From Shimia aestuarii (GTDB lineage Bacteria > Pseudomonadota > Alphaproteobacteria > Rhodobacterales > Rhodobacteraceae): DNA of 64,000 nucleotides. Made by a program: the position numbers and the translations under genes. Below are positions 53,128 through 61,887 of this stretch, one piece after another. Every line of letters begins with the position of its first letter. Positions within the stretch are counted from its first letter, which is position 1. The stretch covers positions 620,001 to 684,000 of the forward strand of contig NZ_FOTQ01000001.1 of NCBI RefSeq assembly GCF_900114635.1, in the 5' to 3' direction. The notes under the pieces were generated by a model that saw only the letters and a list, made by a program, of their open reading frames with translations, did not search any database and was not told the DNA's origin.

Positions 53128-53919
53128 TCAAAATCCGATCACCTTATACCCGACCTGCAGGCTCCAGTCGGCAGGGCGGTTAGCGCCGGCAAGGATCTGC
53201 GGTTTGATGAAGATCTGGCTATCTCCGCCAAAGGCCTTGCCCATCGGAAAGCCAAATGTGGTCGAAAGGCCGGCATAAACTTCGTCCCGTTCCCAGTCAT
53301 AGATGAGGGCCGGATCAAAGGTGATGAAAATCTTATCAGTCGGCAGCTTTGGTACGTAGTAGAAATCGAAAGTGGTCGTGTTGATCTTGCTGCGCCCCGG
53401 ATCTTCGTCACCCAGACCGATTGTCTGAACCAGCGCGGGCGCGATGATGCTGCCGTCCTTGAGAAACTTGGCATAAAATCCAGACAGTTCCAGCACTGTC
53501 TGGCCGCCACCAAGATCGAGGCGGTCAGCGGTATCAAAAGTGAGTTTCGCCGTATAAGCGTACCCGCGGCTGGAATTCACGTCGAGGACATGAGTGAATG
53601 TCAAACTCACGTCTCCAAAGCCAAAACTGTCATCGATTGGCCCGGAAGCGTAGGGGACAGTGACACTCAGGGACTTATTTTTTCCTTGACCGAACGGCAC
53701 CCCGAAACTGGCTTCAAAGAGGCCGTTGGAAAACCCTGATCCGAAATCCGTATACTTGTACTGAATGCCGGCGCTGGTCGCGAGCAAGGTTGGGTCGGTG
53801 CCGTTATTCACCTCGGGCGTAGATTGCGCCCAAGCGGGTGTAGCCAAAGCCAATGCTGAGGCGGTCAAAGACGCAGAAGTAGCGCCTATAAACGCAAGGT
53901 TCGCAAGCAGAACGCGCAC
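53128..53919 (-). CDS. Putative outer-membrane beta-barrel / transporter-like protein
   Basis: The 263-residue protein has a signal peptide ending in PAWA before QSTPEVN. The mature chain alternates polar and apolar residues with many aromatic belts (TSAGIQYKYTDFGSGFSNGL; KSLSVTVPYASGPIDDSFGF) and ends in the barrel-like WSLQVGYKVIGF with terminal Phe. It lies 108 bases upstream of the C-N hydrolase on the same strand and may deliver its substrate. No specific family assigned. Confidence 0.7.
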   Translation of the reverse strand: MRVLLANLAFIGATSASLTASALALATPAWAQSTPEVNNGTDPTLLATSAGIQYKYTDFGSGFSNGLFEASFGVPFGQGKNKSLSVTVPYASGPIDDSFGFGDVSLTFTHVLDVNSSRGYAYTAKLTFDTADRLDLGGGQTVLELSGFYAKFLKDGSIIAPALVQTIGLGDEDPGRSKINTTTFDFYYVPKLPTDKIFITFDPALIYDWERDEVYAGLSTTFGFPMGKAFGGDSQIFIKPQILAGANRPADWSLQVGYKVIGF

Positions 53920-54093
53920 AGAAGATCCTCTTTCAGGGGAGCCAAATTATCTGCCGATAATACACTTCGGGCAACGAAATGGTTCGGGAATCGAGGGTCA
54001 TATCCGACGCAGATCGCGCCTCTCCCCAGACAGGCTCCAGACTCAAGGGCGCTCACCCTCGACCGGTTCAGTCGGCTTTTTCTGGCGATCAGG

Positions 54094-54470
54094 GTGAAGC
54101 GAAAGCTGAACTCGACCGACGTGATCCACGTCCTCAGAGATCTGTTGATCCTGAGGGAGGCAGACAGCCTTCGTCCGCAGCGACAATCGGCGCGAGTTCG
54201 TTGCGAGGGAGGTCCGAACCGTGGTCGAGGCCGTGGGCGCGAAAACCGCTTCCATCGAGCCTGGCAGCCCGTGGAAGTACGGCTATGCCGAAAACTTGTG
54301 TTTCCGTTTCCGCGACAAACTGCTAAAAATGGAAATCTCCTGCTCGTCCTGTGAGGCGCACATGATCACCGAAGGCTGGAGAAGCACTACAACACCAAGC
54401 GGCGACACAACACCGTAGGATAACGCCCTGCAGCCCCCGAAGCCATCGTCCCGATGGACAGAGGCCCGAG
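54094..54470 (+). pseudogene. IS3-family transposase fragment
   Basis: Pieces of an integrase core are read in different frames: VVEAVGAKTASIEPGSPWKY and GYAENLCFRFRDKLLKMEIS correspond to the part after the second catalytic aspartate, with the DDE glutamate position in YAEN. The end near 54425 (CAGCCCCCGAAGCCATCGTC) encodes the usual PPAPEAIVP tail. Both ends are missing. Confidence 0.75.
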
Positions 54471-54576
54471 TATCCTCTAGCTTTTTTTACTTGGATGACC
54501 AGATGGAAGGGGTCAACGGTAGGAGGGGAGAGTTAGAGATATGCGATGCGGACGCAGCTATTGAGTGTAACTTCCA

Positions 54577-55548
54577 ATGAAAAGTGAACAGCGAAACCCC
54601 TTGCCGGGCATTCCCGCAAGGACCTACCTGACGCATCAAGCGCTTTGGCGCGGCTTGCCCTTGCTTCAGTCAGAAGCGGTGCAACTCGGGCCGGGGAGTC
54701 ATGTGTACGAAATGCTGCAAGTCACTGGACGGGACATGCTCATATTTCGCAGCAATTTCGCGCCTAAGATGGCCAGTACCATCGTAACTCATCCAGACTG
54801 GATGGTTTTGATGGTGCCAGTCCGTTGGCTCGGCGACCACGTACTCAATGGGCAATTGGCGCGACCGTTCGATGTTTTTGTTTTTGCAGGCCCTGATGGT
54901 TATTCTTCCACCGGCATGGGAAGACACAATTTATCACTGGGCATACGAAAATCTAAACTGAAGGAGACGTGCGCAATTATGAGTGGTCGTTGTATAGACG
55001 ATATCAACCTCGATGATCAAAGGATGGCCCTTGGTCCAGGCTTGGGCACAACGTTCCACAGGCGGATTCTGGAAACCATAGCGGCGTCGCTTGAGGAGCC
55101 TATTGGCCCCGGCAAGTTCGCACTCGAGACTGCCATCGAGAACGATCTTTTTGCTGAGATCGCCGGCCTCATCATTGCACAGACAATCGAAGAGAATGCT
55201 GTTTCAAGCCCCAACCTTGACGCGCTACGAGTTGTCAGGCGAGCAGAAAATCTATTTGAGGACCGCGCGACTTATCCACCAAGCATAGCTGACCTTTGCA
55301 AGGCAGCCAACGTCGGAGCAACGAAACTGCGCGTGTGCTTCAATGAAGTTTTCGGCGTGGCGCCAATTGCGTACCTGCAGGCAAAAAGACTTACCCAAGC
55401 CCGTAGTCTATTCCTTGCAGAGGAAGGGCCCCCACCTTCCGTCAAATACGCCGCCCTGTCGCTCGGCTTCACTCACAGTGGTCGCTTTGCGAGACAGTAT
55501 CGGAGCGTTTTCGGGGAACTCCCATCGGAGACTCTCGAAAAGCGATGA
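54577..55548 (+). CDS. AraC family transcriptional regulator
   Basis: The 323-residue protein has an unassigned N-terminal sensing region and a C-terminal AraC double helix-turn-helix: SIADLCKAANVGATKLRVCF, NEVFGVAPIAYLQAKRLTQA and YAALSLGFTHSGRFARQYRS, then FGELPSETL. It is flanked by an IS3 fragment and an MscS gene. Its targets may include the exported hydrolase genes upstream (inference only). Confidence 0.9.
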   Translation: MKSEQRNPLPGIPARTYLTHQALWRGLPLLQSEAVQLGPGSHVYEMLQVTGRDMLIFRSNFAPKMASTIVTHPDWMVLMVPVRWLGDHVLNGQLARPFDVFVFAGPDGYSSTGMGRHNLSLGIRKSKLKETCAIMSGRCIDDINLDDQRMALGPGLGTTFHRRILETIAASLEEPIGPGKFALETAIENDLFAEIAGLIIAQTIEENAVSSPNLDALRVVRRAENLFEDRATYPPSIADLCKAANVGATKLRVCFNEVFGVAPIAYLQAKRLTQARSLFLAEEGPPPSVKYAALSLGFTHSGRFARQYRSVFGELPSETLEKR

Positions 55549-55671
55549 ACTTGCCGGAGACCCGGATCAGGCGATCGCCAAGGCTTGATGCGACTGTATT
55601 ATGTGGAAGTATCTGAGCGCCTCCTCCGAATTGTGTGCTGCCAAACAGTCGCTGCGGCAAACGCCGCCGCT

Positions 55672-56712
55672 TCACTGATGACTGGAAGAGTGCTTGCGTT
55701 CGAACCTCACATCCTGCACCTCGGTCGTCACCTGCAAACCTGCCTCGGTGAAGGCTTTGTGGATGTTGGAAAAAAGCTCCTCACGCCCGGCAAAGCTCGC
55801 CATGTAGCCGTCAAAGTGCACCCAAAGCGAATAGCGGTAGGGGAGTGACGAAGCGTCGGCCAGCCGGATCACGGGGGCCGGACGTGACAGCAGGGCCGCA
55901 CATTGCCGTGCCGCCTCCTCCAGAAGGGACTTCACGCGCTCCGGGTCCTCGTCACCGGAAACAAGGATTGTAAAGGTGTCCGCGTAAAGCTCGCCCGGCT
56001 TTGGAAGAATCCGTAGACGCTGACCTGCCAGTTGCGCGTTCGGAACGAGGAAGATCGCACGGTCCCAGCCCCGAAGATGCGTTGCCCGCCAATCCATGTC
56101 GACAACCTGAGCGACGGTGCCGTCCTCCAGCATTACCCAATCACGGCGTTTGCAAGGATGTTCTATCGACATTGCCGCCCCGGCGACGACGTCCGTAAGA
56201 GTCTGCCGCAGCGCGAAGGCGAGGACCGCAGCGAACCCGCCGACGACCACCGTCAGCCGTGGAAAATCGTTCGCGGCGAAGAAGACAAGCAGGCCCGCAA
56301 GGAGACAGACCCCATAAAGAAAGGTGCGGGAAAGCCGCGAGAGGCCATCGCCGCGCCCATGACGCTCCCGCGAGACGGCCGCCGCTTCCACAAGCCTCGC
56401 GATGCTGAAGGAAACGGCCAGGTACATGACCAGCCTGATCAACATTCCCGGCCGAGCATGCGTTTGATCGGACAAGAGAGTGTCGCGCAGGATCTCGGCC
56501 GCAGTTCCAAGACACCAGCCACCCGCCAGAACCAACGCAATCTCGATGATTGCGCGTGTGAAGGGGTATTTGCCCAGCACCCCACGCAAAATGCGCAGAC
56601 GGGCTACAAGGGCCCAAAGCGCGAGCAGGATGACCGGTATTGCTACTGTCAGGACATTTTCACCCATCAAGGATGCCAAGATTGTGTCAGCCAAGAGGCT
56701 ACCTCCATTCAT
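55672..56712 (-). CDS. MscS-family mechanosensitive channel
   Basis: From ATG 56712 the protein has 346 residues; an ATG at 56793 would add 27 without membrane character. Four hydrophobic segments are visible, the last (LTVVVGGFAAVLAFALRQTL, then TDVVAGAAMSIEHP) being the pore-lining helix plus beta domain entry. The cytoplasmic beta domain (GTVAQVVDMDWRATHLRGWD; RAIFLVPNAQLAGQ) is typical. It should protect against osmotic downshock or sense membrane tension. Confidence 0.88.
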   Translation of the reverse strand: MNGGSLLADTILASLMGENVLTVAIPVILLALWALVARLRILRGVLGKYPFTRAIIEIALVLAGGWCLGTAAEILRDTLLSDQTHARPGMLIRLVMYLAVSFSIARLVEAAAVSRERHGRGDGLSRLSRTFLYGVCLLAGLLVFFAANDFPRLTVVVGGFAAVLAFALRQTLTDVVAGAAMSIEHPCKRRDWVMLEDGTVAQVVDMDWRATHLRGWDRAIFLVPNAQLAGQRLRILPKPGELYADTFTILVSGDEDPERVKSLLEEAARQCAALLSRPAPVIRLADASSLPYRYSLWVHFDGYMASFAGREELFSNIHKAFTEAGLQVTTEVQDVRFERKHSSSHQ

Positions 56713-56895
56713 TGGGGGGCGACGCAAGGTCAACCACACCTCGATCCGAATTCGGTCCGGGTGAGGGCCGCCGTTTCTGGCAATCGAGGTCATCCAACGG
56801 ATCGTTCTGCGGATGGCCCAAGGCAGTTTGCGTCACAGTGGCTGCGATGTCATCCGCCGCTCTGGAACGTCGAAAGGGCACGCTGCGATATCCGC

Positions 56896-58053
56896 TCATT
56901 CGATGAGCTCTAGGACACCACCGGTTCCAATGATAAATCCCTGGCCCAGCAATGAAGGGTTTTTTGTGGAATAGCTATCACCGGCCAAAATACGCGACCC
57001 GAGTAATTGTACGACTTCTGGCGCATCGCTGAATTTCGTATGATGGATCGAGCTTGTATCCTTCACCTCGCTCAGATCAATGACGTTTACGCCGAGGCTG
57101 GTCAGTTGATCCGCATCGACATTGCCGACCCTCGGGCGGCGGCCGAGAAAACTTGATAAGCCAAGTGCCTGGTCATCATCGGAAATGAGAACGAAGAACC
57201 GGCGCTTCTCTGGCGGAATGGGACGCACCTGTGCCGCAAACAGATCGTAGTCGATGTCAGGGGACGCCAGGATGATGTTCGCAAGCTTCCCGGTTGAATC
57301 GAAAAGCTTTTGCTGAACGCCGGTCCGGATCGCTTCCATGGTGAGAAAGTTGCCCATGGAATGGGCGACGATATCTACGGTGTCGAATGATGACCGGCCC
57401 AGTGTGCTTGCGACTTCATAGATTGCATCGCGGGCGATCAGAGCACTGTTGATGTCGTAAACATAGCTCGTGAGACGCCCGTCGGAGGCCCATGAGAACA
57501 ACAATGGAACGCCATCGTATCCCGTATCCTCCACGAATTGTGCGAGAAGCAGGGCGGCATCGGTCAACGTCGAGTTATACCCATGTACCCAGATCAACAG
57601 TTTTCGCTCGCCGCGCGGCCTTTTCCTTGCGACCGCCTCTGCCTCGGCGAGCAAACCCTTTCCGTCGAAAGTTTGCGGGTTCGATATTACGAAGTGCTTG
57701 TCGGGATCGGGTGGCAGGCTACGCGGCCGTTCCACTTGCCCGATCACGTGGTTCGGCGGGATCTGCACATCTACGGTCGCGTAGCTCATCATTTCGCTGC
57801 GATGACCAGAGAAAAAGACCCCCGGCTCCGAAGATGGCGCTCGTGTCGTTCCGATGAAGATCCTGTGCTTGCGGAGCGCCGCGTCTTGCCCTGCGCCTTG
57901 CATGTCAGGCCCCACAGCGATCAGATGCCTCGGAGAGGAACATGCACTCGCTGTTCCCGCCAGCAGAAACGCCATCGCCGCACGCCGAGTGAGATCGAAT
58001 CGCGGCTGGACCATGTCCGCATCTCTTCCGCGCTTCTTGTTCTGTTCTGTCAT
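56896..58053 (-). CDS. Alpha/beta hydrolase lipoprotein (DUF900-type)
   Basis: The ATG at 58053 gives 385 residues. The N-terminus has twin arginines (LTRRAAMAFLLAGTASAC) and a lipobox whose cysteine is Cys38, so it is probably a lipoprotein. The hydrolase part has LLIWVHGYNSTLTDAALLLA, the nucleophile elbow VDIVAHSMGNFLT and ASPDIDYDLFAAQ, all typical of the DUF900 family. Substrate unknown; esterase or lipase activity is expected. Confidence 0.85.
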   Translation of the reverse strand: MTEQNKKRGRDADMVQPRFDLTRRAAMAFLLAGTASACSSPRHLIAVGPDMQGAGQDAALRKHRIFIGTTRAPSSEPGVFFSGHRSEMMSYATVDVQIPPNHVIGQVERPRSLPPDPDKHFVISNPQTFDGKGLLAEAEAVARKRPRGERKLLIWVHGYNSTLTDAALLLAQFVEDTGYDGVPLLFSWASDGRLTSYVYDINSALIARDAIYEVASTLGRSSFDTVDIVAHSMGNFLTMEAIRTGVQQKLFDSTGKLANIILASPDIDYDLFAAQVRPIPPEKRRFFVLISDDDQALGLSSFLGRRPRVGNVDADQLTSLGVNVIDLSEVKDTSSIHHTKFSDAPEVVQLLGSRILAGDSYSTKNPSLLGQGFIIGTGGVLELIE

Positions 58054-58322
58054 TGGCTCCAACTCAACGTTTCTCTCCAAGCGATCAGAAGCTGCATCCG
58101 CCTTGGCCAAAAAAGTGCGTGCAGCCCCTTGGCCCGTCGTGGGATGTATCATCCAAGACTTGCCCGGGCACTCGCACCGGTGCCATAGCATGGCGCTAAA
58201 ACGTTTACAGCGCAGAAATTACACCACGTCCGTGGACGCTACCATCCTCTTTCCGGTACAAGGGCGCAATTCACGATCAGCTTCGATGGGCTGGTAGGTC
58301 CGAATTTGAAGGAATTCTCTGA
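58054..58322. promoter_or_regulatory. Divergent intergenic region
   Basis: About 270 bases between the lipoprotein hydrolase and the DUF4105 gene; presumably both promoters. No other feature recognised. Confidence 0.4.
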
Positions 58323-59327
58323 ATGCTGAGACTTCTCCGGGGCCTCGCGCGATTGCTGCTCGCTCTCGCCGTTGGCTATCTGACGGCCTGGGGCGCGATG
58401 GCGCTTTGGTTCAAGCTGCCGGGCCCCGACACGGTCAGATGGCTCGTCGCGGCAGCGTTCGCCGCGCTTGGGCTAGGGACGGTCGTGGGCATCTTCACGA
58501 TGGCCCGCCTGAGGTGGCTTTCGGTCTTCGCACTGGCCTCCATCGTCCTGCTCGTGTGGTGGAACAGCCTCGTCCCACCCAGCGAGGGACAATGGTCGCC
58601 CGAACTGGCGCGGCAAGTCATCGGGACGATCGAAGGAGACGTCCTGACGCTCGAGAACGTCCGCGCCTTCGAGTGGCGATCCGAAGACGACTTCTCGGAG
58701 GTCTGGACGACCCGCAGCTATGACCTCTCGCAGATCGAGAGCGTGGATCTGTTCATGTCCTACTGGGGCGGCCGGAACATGGCGCATCTGATGCTGAGCT
58801 TCGGTTTCGCCGACGGCGACTATCTCGCGTGGTCCATCGAGGTCCGCCGCCGGAGCGAAGACGGCTTCTCACCTGTTGCAGATTTCTTCAAGGCGCACCC
58901 GATCGCCATCGTGGCCGGAGAGGAGCGCGATATCGTGGGCCTGCGCTCCAATATCCAGAAGGCAAGCGTGCGCATGTTCCGCCTCAGGATGCCGCCCGAC
59001 CGGGCGCGCAACCTGATCGAAGCCTATGTCGCCGGTGCCAACCGGCTCATCGAGCAACCGCACTGGTTCAATTCGGCATTCACGAATTGCTCGCGCACCG
59101 CGATCCTTCTGGCGCGCTACGCGGGGGCGACGCTGCCAGCTGATTGGCGGATCCTCGTCAACGGCTACTTCCCCGACTACCTCCACGACCGGGGCGCCCT
59201 CGCGACCGATGTTTCCATCGGGGAGCTCTACCGTCTTGGCGATATTTCGGAACGCGCTCGGGCCGAGGGGCTGAGCGAGAACTATTCGCAGGCGATCCGC
59301 CATGGCGTTCCGAGGCCGCGAAGATGA
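58323..59327 (+). CDS. DUF4105 membrane protein
   Basis: The 334-residue protein has three N-terminal hydrophobic segments (LLLALAVGYLTAWGAMALWF; WLVAAAFAALGLGTVVGIFT; WLSVFALASIVLLVWW) followed by a DUF4105 domain: WTTRSYDLSQIESVDLFMSY, HLMLSFGFADGDYLAWSIEV and FNSAFTNCSRTAILLARYAG with a conserved cysteine. DUF4105 has a papain/NlpC-like arrangement of Cys and His; the His of AHLMLSFG is present. Function is unknown. Confidence 0.83.
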   Translation: MLRLLRGLARLLLALAVGYLTAWGAMALWFKLPGPDTVRWLVAAAFAALGLGTVVGIFTMARLRWLSVFALASIVLLVWWNSLVPPSEGQWSPELARQVIGTIEGDVLTLENVRAFEWRSEDDFSEVWTTRSYDLSQIESVDLFMSYWGGRNMAHLMLSFGFADGDYLAWSIEVRRRSEDGFSPVADFFKAHPIAIVAGEERDIVGLRSNIQKASVRMFRLRMPPDRARNLIEAYVAGANRLIEQPHWFNSAFTNCSRTAILLARYAGATLPADWRILVNGYFPDYLHDRGALATDVSIGELYRLGDISERARAEGLSENYSQAIRHGVPRPRR

Positions 59328-59399
59328 CCCGTCGCCTGCACCGCGCGATCGCTAGAAACTTATCTCCGCGCGGGCTGCGAAAGGTTCAAGATGGAGCTG

Positions 59400-59440
59400 G
59401 GTGTTGTAAAACGGATTCGAACTGGTCTCTAAACGGACAG
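59400..59440. repeat. IS6-family end remnant
   Basis: GGTGTTGTAAAACGGATTCG followed by AACTGGTCTC matches the element ends at 48070 and 48210, in the same orientation. Only about 40 bases are recognisable. It marks the right border of the accessory segment. Confidence 0.65.
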
Positions 59441-59898
59441 TGAAGCTGCCCCGTACGCGCGATGGCAGCCCTCACCGTTCTTAAGACGAGATCCAAAATC
59501 CCAAGCGGCAGACTGAACATTATCTACGAGGTCAGGGAACTGCCTCCACGGCTCTGATCAGACAAGGGTCCTTCCGCCAGGGCTCACCCCCTCGAAGAAG
59601 GGGCCATAGGGTTCGCCGTGTTTGACCACGGCGTGTATGCGCGCACGGTTGCCAGCCTTAGTCGCGGGTGCTTCCTAGTCGATAACTTCCGCACTCTTGA
59701 TATTGCACTGTAGGGGTATCGCGAACCTCTAGAAGCTTGGCTCGCGCTCCGAGGCGGATCACCGCCTGGAACGCTAACCCGGTTTTTACCAATGCGAACT
59801 TCGCGCCAAACCTGTAGATAGCGACTTTCATTTTGTGGGGAATTATGTGGTGTAGGTCACTTTCGTTGATTTTTTTATTACAAAAAACCAATGAGTAA
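59441..59898. other. Gene-free border region
   Basis: About 460 bases with scattered short frames only. One reverse stretch (GEPYGPFFEGVSPGGRTLV) looks like an eroded coding remnant. The right half is AT-richer and ends at the tRNA-Ser-like fragment. Confidence 0.4.
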
Positions 59899-59948
59899 TG
59901 GCGGACAGACGAGGATTCGAACCTTCCAGACGTTTTCAAATCCCGACT
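59899..59948 (-). repeat. 3' fragment of a tRNA-Ser-like gene, candidate att site
   Basis: On the reverse strand the sequence has an anticodon-loop-like TTTGAAAAC (as in CUUGAAAA of tRNA-Ser UGA), the T-loop GGTTCGAATCC and a tail TCTGTCCGCCA with CCA. No 5' half is next to it, and the T-stem has mismatches, so it is a remnant. It lies just outside the phage-type genes that follow, as expected of an attachment site. Confidence 0.5.
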
Positions 59949-59969
59949 CCTGTCAAAACCCCACACCTT

Positions 59970-61463
59970 TCAAAACACCATCCTGTCCTCCCGCCGTGGG
60001 CGCTCGCGCCGCCGACGTCCCAACGGCCGTCCAGTATGGAGATCGGTATCCAGATAGGCGTCCTGACCACGTCGCATATATTCGGCGAACTGGGTCAGGG
60101 CATCAACCTGATCGTCCTTGAGGCTGTCCGGAAACGCCAGCAGCTCGCGGCGGAAATCGTCAAACCAGGGCTTGTTTGTGGGGATGACCAGTTTACCGGA
60201 CTTGATCCAGTCCGTGTGGGGAATGAACCTGTCAAGTTTGCTGCTCACGACATTCACGGCATGGAACACACCCGCCGCTGTCCAGCGCATTTCGTCGAGG
60301 ATGGGAATACCCATCGCGGAACTTTCGATCAGGACCCGGTCGGCCCGCCACTGCCTTCGCAGGCGCTGAACCGCATCACGCGCTTCGGTATAACTGCTCC
60401 GGACCCGATACACATCCAGCAAGTACCAGCGTTCTTCATGCGCGTGCCAGCCAAACGTCAGGCACACGGTGTAGTCTGATCTCGGACCATCCGAGGCGGC
60501 CATATCCCAGCTTTGCACGCGCCGAACGAAGACACACTCGTCGGGAAGGCTTTCCACAAGGTGCAGATCCCCCATGCCGAGATAAGCACTTTCACCAGTC
60601 TGCGGGTTTTGCTGGTATTGGGCCTGGAAGGCGTAGGTACCGATATCTGCACGGATCTGGTCCAACAGGGATTGCGGCTCACGCTCGGGGTTCAAGAGAT
60701 CATTCGGCTTCCGTTCAAAGAAGCGCCCATTGTAAAGCTGGATGGCTTCCGGGATCTCGGCGATCGACGGCAAGCACAGGTGTTCAAACGTGCCCTTCTC
60801 AAGCAGATAGGCCGGGAAGTCGTCCGGGTGCAGGCGTTGCTGGATCGAGACAATGCGGCCCGACCGCTTGTCGTTCAGCCGTGAGAACAGGGTCTGGTCA
60901 AAGTAATCGCGCAACTCCTGACGGTAGGTTTCATGGCGCATCTCACTGGGCTTGCCGAGGTCATCAATGATGATCAGATCCGCCCCAAACCCTGTGACGC
61001 TGCCGCCGATCGAGACAGTCTTGCGCCCCCCCCCTGCCGTCGTTTTCACATGCTCGACCCGGTTGTGCTTCGGATCAAGACGGATATCGGGAAACACGCG
61101 CCGATACTGCGGGCTGGTCACCAGTTTGCGGAACAGCTCCCCATGTTCGCGCGCGAGATCCTTGCTGTAGCTGACGACAATGACCTTCTGTTTCGGATCA
61201 CGCCCCAGGAGGAAGGCGGGCAGAAGAACCGACCCGCACACCGTCTTGAGATGGCGCGGCGCGATCGAGATCATCAGGCGCTGCGTTCTTCCCACCGCCA
61301 CATTCTGCAACGCATAACACATCGCCTCGAGGTAAGGCGCCCGGGAGAGTGTCTCTCCCGGGCACAAGACCGGAAAGACCCCTGCCAAAAACGCATAAAG
61401 GTTTTCCCGCATTGCCTTGGTCTCAAGGGCCCTGACAAGATCAGAACTCGGGACATTCTGCAT
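59970..61463 (-). CDS. Phage terminase large subunit
   Basis: The ATG at 61463 gives 497 residues. The ATPase part has the atypical Walker A MISIAPRHLKT, the Walker B LIIIDDLGKPSE and the coupling motif SIQQRLHPDDFPAYLLE. The nuclease part has VQSWDMAASDGPRSDYTVCL, IESSAMGIPILDEM and the last aspartate in LKDDQVDALTQF. It is followed by a basic tail (GRRRRERPRR). It cuts and pumps phage DNA. It overlaps the DUF5681 gene, which is in the small-terminase position. Confidence 0.92.
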   Translation of the reverse strand: MQNVPSSDLVRALETKAMRENLYAFLAGVFPVLCPGETLSRAPYLEAMCYALQNVAVGRTQRLMISIAPRHLKTVCGSVLLPAFLLGRDPKQKVIVVSYSKDLAREHGELFRKLVTSPQYRRVFPDIRLDPKHNRVEHVKTTAGGGRKTVSIGGSVTGFGADLIIIDDLGKPSEMRHETYRQELRDYFDQTLFSRLNDKRSGRIVSIQQRLHPDDFPAYLLEKGTFEHLCLPSIAEIPEAIQLYNGRFFERKPNDLLNPEREPQSLLDQIRADIGTYAFQAQYQQNPQTGESAYLGMGDLHLVESLPDECVFVRRVQSWDMAASDGPRSDYTVCLTFGWHAHEERWYLLDVYRVRSSYTEARDAVQRLRRQWRADRVLIESSAMGIPILDEMRWTAAGVFHAVNVVSSKLDRFIPHTDWIKSGKLVIPTNKPWFDDFRRELLAFPDSLKDDQVDALTQFAEYMRRGQDAYLDTDLHTGRPLGRRRRERPRREDRMVF

Positions 61464-61887
61464 CGATGCCTCCCTGGATCGTGGCAAAGAGGTCCTCGGG
61501 ATCGCTGCCGAACATGTCGGCTAGCACTTCCAGAACCGCCAGATCGGCCGGACCATCCCCGGAACCACCCGTACCCGCCATCTTCTCCTGTTCCATCGTT
61601 TCCTGGACGAGAGGCAGGAGTTTCAGGACACGGTCCAACTGACGCGGTTCGCCCTTCAAGGCGCCATTGGCCAGTTGGCGGAACAACGCTTCGAGGATGG
61701 TCACCTTCTTCTTTTTGCCATTCTCCGTAATCTGGATCTTACGCAGGAAGGTGTCCTTCGCCATGGCGCCAACACCCTTCGCCCCCTTGGGGCGCCCTTT
61801 CCGGTTCCCGGACTGACCCGGCTTGAACTGCGTATGCCTCGGCGGTTTGCGATAGCCGACATCGTAGGTGTTCTCATCTTCAGACAT
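61441..61887 (-). CDS. DUF5681 protein, probable small-terminase role
   Basis: The 148-residue protein has the DUF5681 N-terminus (KPPRHTQFKPGQSGNRKGRP, then KGAKG), basic and probably DNA-binding, followed by a helical acidic C-terminal half (AVLEVLADMFGSDPEDLFAT). It overlaps both neighbours: the methyltransferase gene stop by 8 bases and the terminase gene start by 23. The function is not proven; its position suggests DNA recognition for packaging. Confidence 0.8.
   Translation of the reverse strand: MSEDENTYDVGYRKPPRHTQFKPGQSGNRKGRPKGAKGVGAMAKDTFLRKIQITENGKKKKVTILEALFRQLANGALKGEPRQLDRVLKLLPLVQETMEQEKMAGTGGSGDGPADLAVLEVLADMFGSDPEDLFATIQGGIDAECPEF

Noticed and set aside
59658-59966. 102-codon reverse frame next to the tRNA-Ser fragment
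   Set aside because: It overlaps the tRNA fragment, has no ribosome site and no family features.
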